Under the pieces are notes generated by a model. That model worked only from the letters and a program-made list of their open reading frames with translations. It ran no database searches and was not told where the DNA came from. The position numbers were made by a program, and so were the translations under genes. A stretch of DNA of 64,000 nt, from NCBI RefSeq assembly GCF_000813845.1, contig NZ_JWTB01000005.1, forward strand, positions 124,001-188,000, read 5' to 3'. This DNA comes from Pseudarthrobacter phenanthrenivorans (GTDB taxonomy: Bacteria > Actinomycetota > Actinomycetes > Actinomycetales > Micrococcaceae). This document shows positions 34,491 through 43,887 of this stretch, one piece after another (positions within the stretch are counted from its first letter, which is position 1; every line of letters begins with the position of its first letter).

Positions 34491-35695
34491 GCGGTCTCGA
34501 CCCATTTGCGCAGGCGGCCGAGGCCGTCTCGGATATCGGCGACGTCGATGCCGGAGTAGGCGAGACGGATGTACTGCCGCTCTTCTCCGGGCTGGCGGCG
34601 GCCGAAGTGCTCGCGGGTGCAGAAGGAGACGCCGGTTTCGTACAGGGCTGCGGAGGCGAAATCTCCGACTGCCGAGTAGCCCATCCGCTCCATGACCTCG
34701 GTAACGTCGGGGAAAAGGTAGAACGTGGACTGCGGCACGGCCACGTGCATGCCGGCAATATCGTTCACGAGTTCGCATGCTGCATCCCGGCGGACCCGCA
34801 GGATGTCAAGCATCTGTTGGACGGGCTCCTGGGTGCCACGGAGCGCTTCGATGCCGGCCCACTGCACGTAGTGGGTGGTGCACGACTCATCGTTGGTGTT
34901 GAGTGTGCTGAGGATTTTGGCGATCTCGATCGGGGCGACGGCGCAGCCCAGCCGTGATCCGGTCATGGCGAACTTCTTGCTGAAGGTGTAGAGGATCACG
35001 GTGCGCTCCGCCATGCCGGGAAGTGAGGCGATCGAGCTGGAGACACCCTCATAGCGCGTCTCGAAGTACGCCTCGTCGGAGAGCACCCAGAGGTCGTGCT
35101 CCTGCGCGAGCTGGGCGATAGCCTCCCGTTCAGCCGGCGTCGACTCGGCAGAGATCGGGTTCTGCAGGTCGTTGTAAATGATGGCGACCGTATTCGGGGT
35201 GATCGAGGCGCGCACCTGGTCCAGGTCGATCGCGAAGCCCTGGCTCGTGGGCAGATAGCGGTAGGGGACGGCCATGCCACCAAGGTATTCAATCTGCGAT
35301 TCGTAGATCGGGAAGCCGGGGTTCGGATACAGCACTTCCTGGCCGGGGTTCATGACCGCCTGCAGGAACTTCGTGATGACCGGTTTGCCGCCCGTCATGA
35401 CCACGACGTTATCCGGGGAGAACTGGATGCCGCGGCGAGCCCCAAGGTCGTCGGCGAGGGCCTCCCGCAACTGGGGGATGCCGGGGCCGGGGCAGTAGCC
35501 CGTATAGCCGTTGGCGATAGCCCGGTTCATCGCCTCGACGATGTTCGGGGCTGTTGGGATGTTGATGTCGCCAAGGTGGAAGGGGTAAACGGGGTTCCCC
35601 TTCGCCCTCCAGGCAGCGGCGGCCTGGGCGACGCTAAAGGCAGTTTCGGTGCCCAGGCGTTCGAGCCGGTGAGCGAGTTGCTGCATAGGTTCCAC
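34487..35695 (-). CDS. Class I/II pyridoxal-phosphate aminotransferase
   Basis: This 402-residue fold-type I aminotransferase has the substrate-side loop CPGPGIPQLREALA, the PLP-contact Asn in YNDLQNPIS, the Asp in WVLSDEAYFE, the PLP lysine in TFSKKFAMTGSRLG and the C-terminal Arg in YIRLAYSG. The exact amino donor is unknown. GAGGAG stands 8 bases before the ATG. The next gene, a 2-hydroxyacid dehydrogenase, overlaps its stop, so an amino acid may be turned into a hydroxy acid through the oxo acid. Unusual palindromes lie upstream. Confidence 0.93.
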   Translation of the reverse strand: MEPMQQLAHRLERLGTETAFSVAQAAAAWRAKGNPVYPFHLGDINIPTAPNIVEAMNRAIANGYTGYCPGPGIPQLREALADDLGARRGIQFSPDNVVVMTGGKPVITKFLQAVMNPGQEVLYPNPGFPIYESQIEYLGGMAVPYRYLPTSQGFAIDLDQVRASITPNTVAIIYNDLQNPISAESTPAEREAIAQLAQEHDLWVLSDEAYFETRYEGVSSSIASLPGMAERTVILYTFSKKFAMTGSRLGCAVAPIEIAKILSTLNTNDESCTTHYVQWAGIEALRGTQEPVQQMLDILRVRRDAACELVNDIAGMHVAVPQSTFYLFPDVTEVMERMGYSAVGDFASAALYETGVSFCTREHFGRRQPGEERQYIRLAYSGIDVADIRDGLGRLRKWVETA

Positions 35696-35713
35696 TCCTC
35701 ATTGAGTTGGTGA

Positions 35714-35775
35714 GGTCCTGATAAGGACCCGTCCTAGTATAGGACTTATATATCAAGACATGCGGTAAGATATAT
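35714..35775 (-). promoter_or_regulatory. Paired palindromes over the aminotransferase promoter
   Basis: GGTCCTGATAAGGACC (35714-35729) and GTCCTAGTATAGGAC (35731-35745) are two adjacent palindromes sharing GTCCT...AGGAC arms. On the minus strand the second contains TATACT, a good -10 box. Farther upstream ATATATC (35748-35754) and GATATAT (35769-35775) form a third inverted repeat. The set lies 18-80 bases before the aminotransferase start and is best read as operators over its promoter. Confidence 0.6.
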
Positions 35776-35912
35776 CTCCGTTTTCCCACGTATGCCCAGC
35801 GGACCGGAACAAAGAGGGTGTCCCTGGCTGGGACCAGGGCTACTGCCAGAGTCAGCGGCGGAGTTGCCGGAAAAAAGGGGGAAGCCGACAGGATTTGTTT
35901 CTTAAGACGACG

Positions 35913-35952
35913 CGGCCGTTGCACCACCGTCGGTCCGGTGGTGCAACGGCCG
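35913..35952 (-). terminator. 16-bp perfect hairpin after the formaldehyde dehydrogenase gene
   Basis: CGGCCGTTGCACCACC (35913-35928) pairs perfectly with 35937-35952 around an 8-base loop. It begins 36 bases after the minus-strand stop at 35988. No long T-run follows, but the stem strength and position fit a terminator. Confidence 0.75.
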
Positions 35953-35987
35953 TATTGGCCAGCGCTTGTGAGCCCTTCTACCTCTGA

Positions 35988-37202
35988 TTAGTTGTTGAGG
36001 TAGCCGTTCGGATCCAGGACGTACTTTGTGGCGGCGCCGGCATCGAATTCCGCGTACCCCCGCGGAGCATCGCTCAGCGGGATGGCCGTGGCGTTGACCG
36101 CCTTGGCGATCTGGATCCTGTCATGAAGGATCGCCATCATCAGCTGGCGGTTGTACTTCATCACGGGGCACTGACCCGTGGTGAACGAGAGGGACTTCGC
36201 CCAGCCGGTGCCCAGGGACAGGGACAGGCTGCCCTTCCGGGCGGCCTCGTCCGCGGCCCCAGGGTCACCCGTGACATAGAGACCGGGAATGCCCACGGAG
36301 CCGCCGGCGGTCGTGAGGTCCATCAGCGAGTTGAGGACAGTGGCCGGGGCCTCCTGGGCGCCGTGGCCGTGTCCGCGGGCCTCAAAGCCCACGGCGTCGA
36401 TGCCCGAGTCGACTTCGCGGACGCCGAGGATCTGCTCGATCTGGTCGGCCGGGTCACCGTTGGCCACGTTGACCGTTTCGCAGCCGAAGGACCGGGCCCG
36501 GGCAAGCCGGTCCTCATTGAGGTCCCCGACGATCACCACGGCCGCGCCGAGCAGTTGGGCGCTGGCGGCCGCGGCAAGCCCCACCGGGCCTGCCCCGGCT
36601 ACATACACGGTGGACCCGACCCCGACTCCTGCCGTGACGGCACCGTGGAAGCCGGTGGGCAGGATGTCGGAGAGCATGGTCAGGTCCATGATCTTCTCCA
36701 GCGCCTGGTCCCGGTCGGGGAACCGCAGCAGGTTCCAGTCCGCGTAGGGGACCAGGACGTACTCGGCCTGGCCGCCGACCCAGCCGCCCATGTCCACATA
36801 GCCATAGGCGGATCCGGGGCGGTCCGGGTTGACGTTCAGGCAGATGCCGGTCTTGCGCTCCTTGCAGTTCCGGCAGCGTCCGCAGGAGATGTTGAAGGGG
36901 ACGGAGACGATGTCTCCGACCTTGATGAACTCGACGTCGGGTCCGGTCTCGATGACTTCACCGGTGATCTCGTGGCCCAGGACGAGCCCGGCGGGGGCGG
37001 TGGTGCGGCCGCGGACCATGTGCTGGTCGGAGCCGCAGATGTTGGTGCTCACGGTACGGAGGATGACGCCGTGGGGGACCTTTCGGCCAACGTTGGCGGG
37101 GTTGACGCCGGGGCCGGCCTTCAGTTCAAAGGAGGGGTATGGGGTGTCGATGACCTCGACGACTCCGGGCTCCTTGTATGCAACGGCTTTGTTACCTGAC
37201 AT
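35988..37202 (-). CDS. fdhA: Glutathione-independent formaldehyde dehydrogenase
   Basis: This 404-residue zinc-dependent medium-chain dehydrogenase oxidises formaldehyde to formate with tightly bound NAD. Catalytic zinc ligands lie in STNICGSDQHMVRG and GHEITGEV; structural zinc Cys residues lie in CGRCRNCKERKTGIC. The nucleotide fold is VYVAGAGPVGLAAAASAQLLG, and the segment TTGQCPVMKYNRQLMMAIL with GIPGLYVTGDPGA is specific to this subfamily. ATG 37202 is preferred because AGGAG lies 8 bases upstream; ATG 37208 is too close. It follows gbcAB and handles the formaldehyde that demethylation releases. Confidence 0.93.
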   Translation of the reverse strand: MSGNKAVAYKEPGVVEVIDTPYPSFELKAGPGVNPANVGRKVPHGVILRTVSTNICGSDQHMVRGRTTAPAGLVLGHEITGEVIETGPDVEFIKVGDIVSVPFNISCGRCRNCKERKTGICLNVNPDRPGSAYGYVDMGGWVGGQAEYVLVPYADWNLLRFPDRDQALEKIMDLTMLSDILPTGFHGAVTAGVGVGSTVYVAGAGPVGLAAAASAQLLGAAVVIVGDLNEDRLARARSFGCETVNVANGDPADQIEQILGVREVDSGIDAVGFEARGHGHGAQEAPATVLNSLMDLTTAGGSVGIPGLYVTGDPGAADEAARKGSLSLSLGTGWAKSLSFTTGQCPVMKYNRQLMMAILHDRIQIAKAVNATAIPLSDAPRGYAEFDAGAATKYVLDPNGYLNN

Positions 37203-37338
37203 GGGCATGGCTCCTATGGTTGGTGTTCGGATTGGCACGGAAGGCCTGACGCTGGCTGCATCAGACCTTCCGTGTGGTTCTTGTTCTCACATGTGGTGAT
37301 CCTGGGGCTGCGCGGGCGCCCGCCGCTCCGGGAAACGG

Positions 37339-38745
37339 CTAGGCGTCGATCACCATGTCGGTGCGCGCGGTGGAGCAGCAGGGAAGGAATTTGCCGGCAT
37401 CAATTTCCCGTTTGCGGATTCCACCCTGGTGGTTCATGTCGATCTCGCCGGACAGCTTGACGATCTTGCAGGAGCCGCACATGCCCTCCTTGCAGTTGGC
37501 GCCAATCCGGACACCCGCACGCTGTGCCACCTCAAGGATGGGCAGCTCCGGATCGATCCGCACATTGATGCCGGTGCGCATGAAGGACAGGGTGAGGCTG
37601 CCGGTTCCGACGGTTTCGAAGCTGGACGCGTCCGGGGACGCGGTTTCCGGTACGGGGCCGGCGGCTTCGGTGCTGGCCGGAGCATCCGGGTCCGCCGCTT
37701 CCAGAGGCATCCCGGTGGCCTGCAGGGTTCCGTCCTCGTCGTAGCCGGGCTCATAAATTCCGAACGCCGCGGGCTGGCTTTCGAAGTAGTCCTCGGCGGA
37801 ATCGGCAATCTCCTCGGCGATTTCCTCCGCAATGTCCGTGGCCAACGCGATTTCGGCCTGGTATTCCAGGAGGGTCTGGCGGTCCCCCGAGAAGAATTCC
37901 ATGTAGATGGAGGTGTCATCGACACCAACCTTCTTGAGCAGCTCAGTGGCGGTGTTCAGGTAACCCTCCGGGCCGCAGGCGTACACCTGGCGGCCGTTGG
38001 CATCAGGAGCGACCTCGTCGATCATGGCAGCGGACAGCCTTCCGCTGAAGCCTTCCCACTCCTCGGGCCGCCCACGGTCGCCCAGGGCGTAGAAGACCTT
38101 GACGCGCGAGTCCACGGAAGCGATGTAGGCCAGCTCCCGGTGGAAGGCGAAGCCGCCGGCTTCCGCGCCGTGGTACAGCACCACCACGTCGGCCGTGCCA
38201 GGCAGTGAATGGATGGTCCGCAGCATCGACATGATGGGCGTGATGCCGGCGCCGGCGGCAAGGAAGAGGTACCGTGCGCGCCGGTCGGCATCGGGCAGGT
38301 GGAATGCCCCCACGGGTCCCAGCATGTCCAGGACGGTGCCGGGCCGGACATTTTCATGCACCCACGGAGAAACCAGTCCGCCGGGGTCGCGCTTGACGGT
38401 GACGCTGAAGGTCCATGGTTCCGTGGGAGAGCTGGAGATGGAGTAGCTCCGGTCCACAGGTTCCTGGTCCTCGCCGTTCACCGGAAAGGCGATGTTCACG
38501 TACTGGCCGGCGCGGAATGCCAGGGGCGCGCCGTCGCAGCGGCGGAACACGAACGTCATCATGCCGCCGGCCTCGGGAATGGTCTCCACGCATTCGGCCA
38601 TGAACTCCTGCGGATGCCAGGGACCCAGAGCCCGCGCAGCGCGGGCGGGTGCCTCGGCACTGCCCATCACCCTGTTCCACGGCATTTCAAGGCCGCGGAT
38701 GCGCTGTGGCTCCTGGACTACCGATTCGGTAAGGAGTTCGGTCAT
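37339..38745 (-). CDS. gbcB: Glycine betaine demethylase reductase subunit (GbcB-like)
   Basis: This 468-residue electron-transfer protein has an FAD domain (DRSYSISSSP as the flavin motif), an NAD domain (FLAAGAGITPIMSML, YACGPEGYLN) and a C-terminal plant-type 2Fe-2S ferredoxin with cluster ligands in CKEGMCGSC and a final CC. Between the NAD and ferredoxin parts is an acidic linker of about 80 residues (EEIAEEIADSAEDYFES then Pro/Ala/Asp-rich), unusual for the family. ATG 38745 overlaps the gbcA stop (ATGA). It passes electrons from NAD(P)H to the Rieske oxygenase. Confidence 0.88.
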   Translation of the reverse strand: MTELLTESVVQEPQRIRGLEMPWNRVMGSAEAPARAARALGPWHPQEFMAECVETIPEAGGMMTFVFRRCDGAPLAFRAGQYVNIAFPVNGEDQEPVDRSYSISSSPTEPWTFSVTVKRDPGGLVSPWVHENVRPGTVLDMLGPVGAFHLPDADRRARYLFLAAGAGITPIMSMLRTIHSLPGTADVVVLYHGAEAGGFAFHRELAYIASVDSRVKVFYALGDRGRPEEWEGFSGRLSAAMIDEVAPDANGRQVYACGPEGYLNTATELLKKVGVDDTSIYMEFFSGDRQTLLEYQAEIALATDIAEEIAEEIADSAEDYFESQPAAFGIYEPGYDEDGTLQATGMPLEAADPDAPASTEAAGPVPETASPDASSFETVGTGSLTLSFMRTGINVRIDPELPILEVAQRAGVRIGANCKEGMCGSCKIVKLSGEIDMNHQGGIRKREIDAGKFLPCCSTARTDMVIDA

Positions 38746-40043
38746 GCCAAGTGCTCCTGAACGCGCTGCACGTACCAGTTGATGAAGGCCTCCACCTGGT
38801 ATTCGCTCTTCATGTAGGGGCCGGGTTCGTACGCGGGGCTGGCGGCGCCCTGCTGGCACAGTTCCACGAATGCCTTGTCCTGCAGGTTTGTCTGCTTCCA
38901 GGTGTAGGTGAGCCTTTCGAGGTCGTAGTCGACGCCTTCCTCGGCGTCATCGGCCACCAGCCATGTGGTGCGGACCAGGGACTGGTGCTCGTTGATGGGG
39001 AAGACGCCGAAGGTGATGACGTGGTCGCCCAGGAAGTGGAACCAGCTGTTGGGCTGCAGGTGCATCGAGCAGCGGCCCAGGCGGAAGTCGGGCAGGTCTC
39101 CCAGCAGTTTCTTGGACAGCCTGCGTCCGTCTGCCGAGAACGATTCTCCCTCGCCGTCGAGGGATTCCCGGGAGATGCGGATGCCTGCGACGCGGGTATC
39201 GAGTTCCTCGACCACCTCGTAGGGGAGGCTGTAGCGGCGGCAGCGCTCCTCGAGCGAGGACTGTGCGTTCTTGTTGCGGTCCCACACTTCCTCAAGGTGC
39301 GCCGGGATCAGGCCCTCTGTGAGGCCCCAGGTGGGGAAGAGGGAGCATGCGAGCTCCGGGTGTCCGTCGCAGTGGTAGCACTCACGGTTATTCTCCATGA
39401 CGAGCTTCCAGTTGCCCTCTTCGATGATGTTCTGCTGGTAGGCGATCTTCGTCTTTGACAGGTCGTGGGGTGCCAGGTAGGGCTCGAAGATCTTGGCGGT
39501 TTCGTCGAAGTCCGTAGGCGGTTCGTCAGCGATGCAGACGAAGATGAGCCCGGCAACCTCGCGGCTGTGGGCGCGCTTGAGGGCAAAGCAGTTCTTGTCG
39601 AACTTGGCTTCGCCGGGAGCGGAGGCATGGATCAGGTTGCCCTCGGGGGAGTAGGTCCAGGAGTGGTATCCGCAGACCAGGTTTCCGGTGGAACCGGCAG
39701 CTTCGGTCAGGACGCGTGCACCGCGGTGGCGGCAGACGTTGTGCAGGACGTTGACGTCGCCCTCGTCGGTGCGCAGCACGATCAGGGAGTAGGGGCCGTA
39801 GTCGACCGTGATGTAGTCGCCTGGCTCGGGCAGCTCGGCAACGCTGCCGGCGAAGATCCAGTGCTGGCCGAAGATGGCCTCCATGTCGAGCTTGAAGATG
39901 GTGGGATCGGTGTAGAAGGGGGCGTCGAGGGAGTAGCCCGTGCGCCGGAACTCGAACAGCGCAGTGATCTCTGCCAACTGTTCGGCAGGCAATGAGGAAG
40001 CGAGCTTCCCGCGCTTGAGGGGGACATTCACTGAAGCGGTCAT
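38742..40043 (-). CDS. gbcA: Glycine betaine demethylase Rieske oxygenase subunit (GbcA-like)
   Basis: This 433-residue ring-hydroxylating-type oxygenase has Rieske ligands Cys104/His106 (NVCRHRG) and Cys124/His127 (CGYHSW), and a mononuclear iron site in NNRECYHCDGHPEL. The protein matches the GbcA class, which oxidatively removes a methyl group from glycine betaine, giving dimethylglycine and formaldehyde. GGGAGGAA precedes the ATG. Its reductase and a formaldehyde dehydrogenase follow, supporting the role. Stachydrine or another N-methyl substrate cannot be excluded. Confidence 0.88.
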   Translation of the reverse strand: MTASVNVPLKRGKLASSLPAEQLAEITALFEFRRTGYSLDAPFYTDPTIFKLDMEAIFGQHWIFAGSVAELPEPGDYITVDYGPYSLIVLRTDEGDVNVLHNVCRHRGARVLTEAAGSTGNLVCGYHSWTYSPEGNLIHASAPGEAKFDKNCFALKRAHSREVAGLIFVCIADEPPTDFDETAKIFEPYLAPHDLSKTKIAYQQNIIEEGNWKLVMENNRECYHCDGHPELACSLFPTWGLTEGLIPAHLEEVWDRNKNAQSSLEERCRRYSLPYEVVEELDTRVAGIRISRESLDGEGESFSADGRRLSKKLLGDLPDFRLGRCSMHLQPNSWFHFLGDHVITFGVFPINEHQSLVRTTWLVADDAEEGVDYDLERLTYTWKQTNLQDKAFVELCQQGAASPAYEPGPYMKSEYQVEAFINWYVQRVQEHLA

Positions 40044-40343
40044 GTTGGGTTTCCTCCCGGGAGGGCTGGGTGGTGTGCGATTCGTCGGGACTACGGAGCT
40101 GGGGTCGGCAACCGGCGTTGTCGAAACTTCGTCGTCCTGAAAGTTGGGGAGGATCGACCTGCAACATTGCGTCCGTCCAGGACGTTTATGTACGCGCTGT
40201 ACGCAACATCGATCACCATATGCAACAGTGTGACTCGTGCCACCCGCACTGTCAATGTATTAATCGATGTCGTCAAAAACGACGAAAACCACGGCTGGTG
40301 GACCGCAGCGCATAACTGTCCCGCCCGCGCCCGACCGGTGCCC

Positions 40344-40373
40344 GCGGTGGCCCTTTAAGCGGTGGCCCTTTAA
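40344..40373 (+). repeat. Tandem 15-base duplication
   Basis: GCGGTGGCCCTTTAA is present at 40344-40358 and repeated immediately at 40359-40373. It lies in the non-coding control region ahead of the formate dehydrogenase operon. Confidence 0.9.
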
Positions 40374-40382
40374 AGGAGAGTG

Positions 40383-40412
40383 GTACGACGGCGGGGCGTC
40401 CCGTCGTCGTAC
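40383..40412 (+). terminator. 13-bp hairpin in the gbcA/formate dehydrogenase gap
   Basis: GTACGACGGCGGG (40383-40395) pairs with CCCGTCGTCGTAC (40400-40412), one G-T wobble, with a GCGT loop. It is followed by GACTTTCCCTTT on the plus strand. It could insulate the two divergent units or act as an attenuator in the leader of the formate dehydrogenase message. Confidence 0.5.
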
Positions 40413-40560
40413 GACTTTCCCTTTGGCGCGGGCTCCTTGACCAGTCGGGCGGCGCCCGTTTACCCGGGCCGCCCCGGCTGCTGATCGGGCTCTGCAATTG
40501 CCCGAAGACACGCGAAGGCTGTCCTGTTGCTTTCGCGCCGCTTCGGGTTATGCTCCTGAA

Positions 40561-43500
40561 ATGGCACCGCGAAGTTTTCTTCAATGGCCGGTCGTCCGTC
40601 AATTGAGCACGGGGGATCTGCTGGGCCGTGGGCCCGCTGTCACCTCGGCGAAGACCAGGGCTATTGAACCCCGCACCGCGACTGCTGACCGGGTTGTCCA
40701 AAGCGTCTGCCCCTACTGTGCTGTTGGCTGCGGGCAGAAGGTCTACGTCAAGGATGAAAAGGTTGTCCAGATCGAAGGCGATCCCGACTCACCTATCTCG
40801 CGTGGCCGCCTCTGCCCCAAGGGCTCCGCCAGCGAGCAGCTGGTCAATTCACCTGGCAGGCAGACCAAAGTTCTCTACCGTGCCCCGCGCTCCACGGAGT
40901 GGGAGCACCTGGATCTGGCGACGGCCGTCGAAATGGTGGCGGACCGGTTCATCGAAACCCGCCGCCGGACGTGGCAGCAGGAGGATGACCAGGGCCGGCT
41001 GCTGCGCCGCACCATGGGCATCGCCTCGCTGGGCGGCGCAACCCTGGACAACGAAGAAAACTACCTGATCAAGAAGCTCTTTACGGCTGCAGGGGCGGTG
41101 CAGACCGAGAACCAGGCCCGCATATGACACTCCGCCACGGTTCCCAGTTTGGGAGCCTCGTTTGGACGCGGTGGTGCGACGCAATCACTGCAGGACATGG
41201 CCAACGCCGACTGCATCATCATCCAGGGGTCCAACATGGCCGAGTGCCATCCTGTTGGATACCAGTGGGTGGCGGAAGCTAAAGCACGCGGCGCCAAGGT
41301 CATCCACGTGGATCCCAGGTTCACGCGGACCTCGGCCGTCTCGGACAAGCACATACCGATTCGGGCCGGCTCGGATGTGGTGCTCCTCGGTGCTCTCATC
41401 AACTACGTCCTCACCAACGACCTGTGGTTCAAGGAGTACGTCACGGCGTACACCAATGCGGCCACGCTGGTCCACGAGGATTACCGCGACGCCGAGGATC
41501 TCGGCGGGCTGTTCTCCGGCTTTGACCCGGAGAAGCGCGCCTACGACACGTCATCGTGGGCGTACGCGGAAAAGGAGGACGGTGCCATCGACGAGCCGGG
41601 CCCCGGTTCGGAACACGGCGCCGATGCCACCGCCCGGGCGGCCGGCCACGCCTACGGAAGCGGCGGCCCGCCCCTGGAGCACGCCGAAGTGCAGCGCGAC
41701 GACACCCTCCAGGACCCTCGGACTGTCTTCCAGATCGTGAAGCGGCACTACGCCCGGTACACCGCGGACATGGTGCAGGACATGTGCGGGATCAGTGTGT
41801 CCGACTTCGAGTACCTGGCCCAAACCATCACGGAGAACTCCGGCCGCGACCGGACCACCTGTTTCGCCTATGCGGTCGGTTGGACCCAGCACTCCCTCGG
41901 AGCGCAGTTCATCCGGGCGGCCGCCATCCTGCAGCTGCTCCTCGGAAACGTCGGGCGCCCGGGCGGCGGAATCATGGCCCTGCGCGGCCACGCCAGCATC
42001 CAGGGCTCCACCGACATCCCCACCCTGTTCAACCTCCTGCCCGGGTACCTGCCGATGCCCAGCGCCGGACGCCATGACAGCCTCGAGGAGTACCTGTCAG
42101 TCATTGGCTCGAAACAGCAGAAGGGTTTTTGGGCCGACGCAGACGCCTACACCATCAGCCTCCTTAAGGCCTGGTGGGGTGACGCCGCAACGGCGGACAA
42201 CGACTGGGCTTACGACTACCTTCCGCGACTGACCGGAGCCCACGGAACCTACGAGACAGTGATGGGCATGCTCGAGGATGAAGTGGAAGGCTACTTCATC
42301 CTTGGACAGAACCCTGCGGTGGGTTCCGCCCACGGGCGGATGCAGCGCCTTGCCATGTCCCATTTGAAGTGGCTCGTGGTCCGCGACCTGAACCTTATCG
42401 AGTCCGCCACCTGGTGGAAGGACGGGCCTGAAATCGAGTCCGGTGAACTGCGCACGGAGGACATTGAAACCGAGGTGTTCTTCCTGCCCGCGGCGACGCA
42501 CGTCGAGAAGGCCGGCTCCTTCACGCAGACCCAGCGGCTGCTGCAGTGGCGGCACCAGGCGGTGGCGCCGCCGGGGGAGTGCCAAAGCGAGCTGCAGTTC
42601 TTCTTCGAGCTGGGCAAGCGGATCCGCGAGAAGCTGGCCGGGTCCGAAGACGAGCGGGACCGTCCGTTGCTCGACCTCACCTGGGACTACCCCACGGATG
42701 AGCACGGCGATCCTGACGCCGAAGCGGTACTTGCGGAAATCAACGGACGCCACCTTGACGGCCCTGACGCCGGCAAGCCACTCTCGGCCTACACCGAGCT
42801 CCGCGCCGATGGATCCACGGCGGCCGGCTGCTGGATCTACACCGGCGTGTACGCCGACGGGTTCAACCACGCCGCCAGCCGTAAGCCGGGCCGCGAACAG
42901 GGTCCTGCCGCCCCGGAATGGGGCTGGGCATGGCCGGCCAACCGCAGGATCCTCTACAACCGTGCGTCCGCCGATCCGGCCGGCAAGCCGTGGAGCGAGC
43001 GCAAGAAGTACATCTGGTGGGACCAGGAGCAGGGTAAGTGGGTCGGTGACGACGTGCCCGACTTCCCCGTGGACCGGGCACCTGGCAGCAAGCCGGACCC
43101 CTCCGTCGGTGGTCCAGCCGCGCTCAGCGGCGACGATCCCTTCATCATGCAGGCCGACGGAAAGGGCTGGTTGTTCGCGCCGAAGGGCCTGATGGACGGC
43201 CCCCTTCCCACCCACTATGAAGCGCAGGAATCACCGGTGGCGAACGCGCTGTACCCGCAGCAGCAGAGTCCGGCGCGGCTGGTCTTCCCGCGCTCGGACA
43301 ACTTCAGCGCGCCAAGTGCCGGAACCAGCGGGGCGGACGTATACCCATACGTCTTCACCACATATCGGCTCACCGAGCACCATACGGCGGGCGGGATGAG
43401 CCGCTGGCTTCCTTACCTTTCGGAACTCCAGCCGGAGATGTTCTGCGAGGTCTCGCCTGAACTGGCCGCCGAGAAGGGCCTGGAACCCTATGGGTGGGCC

Positions 43501-43887
43501 ACCATCATCTCGCCCCGCTCCGCGATCGAGGCGAAGGTGCTGGTCACGGACCGGATGAGGCCCCTGGCCGTTGGCGGCCACACCGTTCACCAAATCGGGC
43601 TGCCCTACCACTGGGGAGTCGGCAGCAATGCCGTGGTCAGTGGGGACGCCGCCAACGACCTGCTGGGCGTGACCCTGGACCCCAACGTCCAGATCCAGGA
43701 ATCCAAGGTGGCGTCATGCGACATCCGTCCGGGCCGCCGGCCCCGCGGGCAAGAACTGCTGGCTTTGGTCGCCGAATACCAGGCGAGGGCAGGACTGACC
43801 ACCGCGACCGGTAACAGTGCCGTCACCGATCCGGCGGCGGAAGGCATTATGCCCGCTCCGGATGCCGATCGTACAAGGGAGGACTAA
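40561..43887 (+). CDS. fdnG: Formate dehydrogenase catalytic subunit, selenocysteine-containing (in-frame TGA)
   Basis: This is a 1108-residue molybdopterin formate dehydrogenase read through an internal TGA at 41125-41127 (residue 189), which sits in NQARI-Sec-HSATVPSLGASFGRG, the exact active-site context of selenocysteine formate dehydrogenases. The two halves are in the same frame. The N-terminal 4Fe-4S cluster uses Cys50, Cys53, Cys57 and Cys85 (VCPYCAVGCG, GRLCPKG). The molybdopterin domains follow, and the guanine-dinucleotide binding part is at the C-terminus (HTVHQIGLPYHWG). A SECIS-like hairpin lies directly after the TGA, and selD, tRNA-Sec, selA and selB follow within 10 kb. It oxidises formate to CO2. 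No Tat signal is obvious. ATG 40561 has only a weak ribosome site. Confidence 0.95.
41139..41157 (+). promoter_or_regulatory. SECIS-like hairpin for selenocysteine insertion
   Basis: GGTTCCCA (41139-41146) pairs with TGGGAGCC (41150-41157), one G-U, with GUU as the loop. Exactly 11 bases separate the TGA from the stem, as in the E. coli fdhF element, and a G-U pair of bases is exposed at the loop as SelB requires. It lies within coding sequence. Confidence 0.85.

Larger units (their letters stand above)
40044..40560. other. 517-base divergent control region (gbcA / formate dehydrogenase)
   Basis: No gene is supported. Next to gbcA, three similar 10-mers of form YGCAACANYG lie at 40160-40169, 40202-40211 and 40221-40230, and TGTACGC occurs at 40189-40195 and 40198-40204. 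Near the formate dehydrogenase side there is a tandem 15-base duplication and a 13-bp hairpin (separate entries), and a GGGCGGC/GCCGCCC stem around 40446-40477. These are probable regulator sites for the two divergent C1 operons. Confidence 0.55.

Noticed and set aside
41125..41127. Stop codon splitting the formate dehydrogenase gene (pseudogene or sequencing error)
   Set aside because: The frame is identical on both sides, the flanking residues match the Sec site, a SECIS-like hairpin is present and all sel genes follow.
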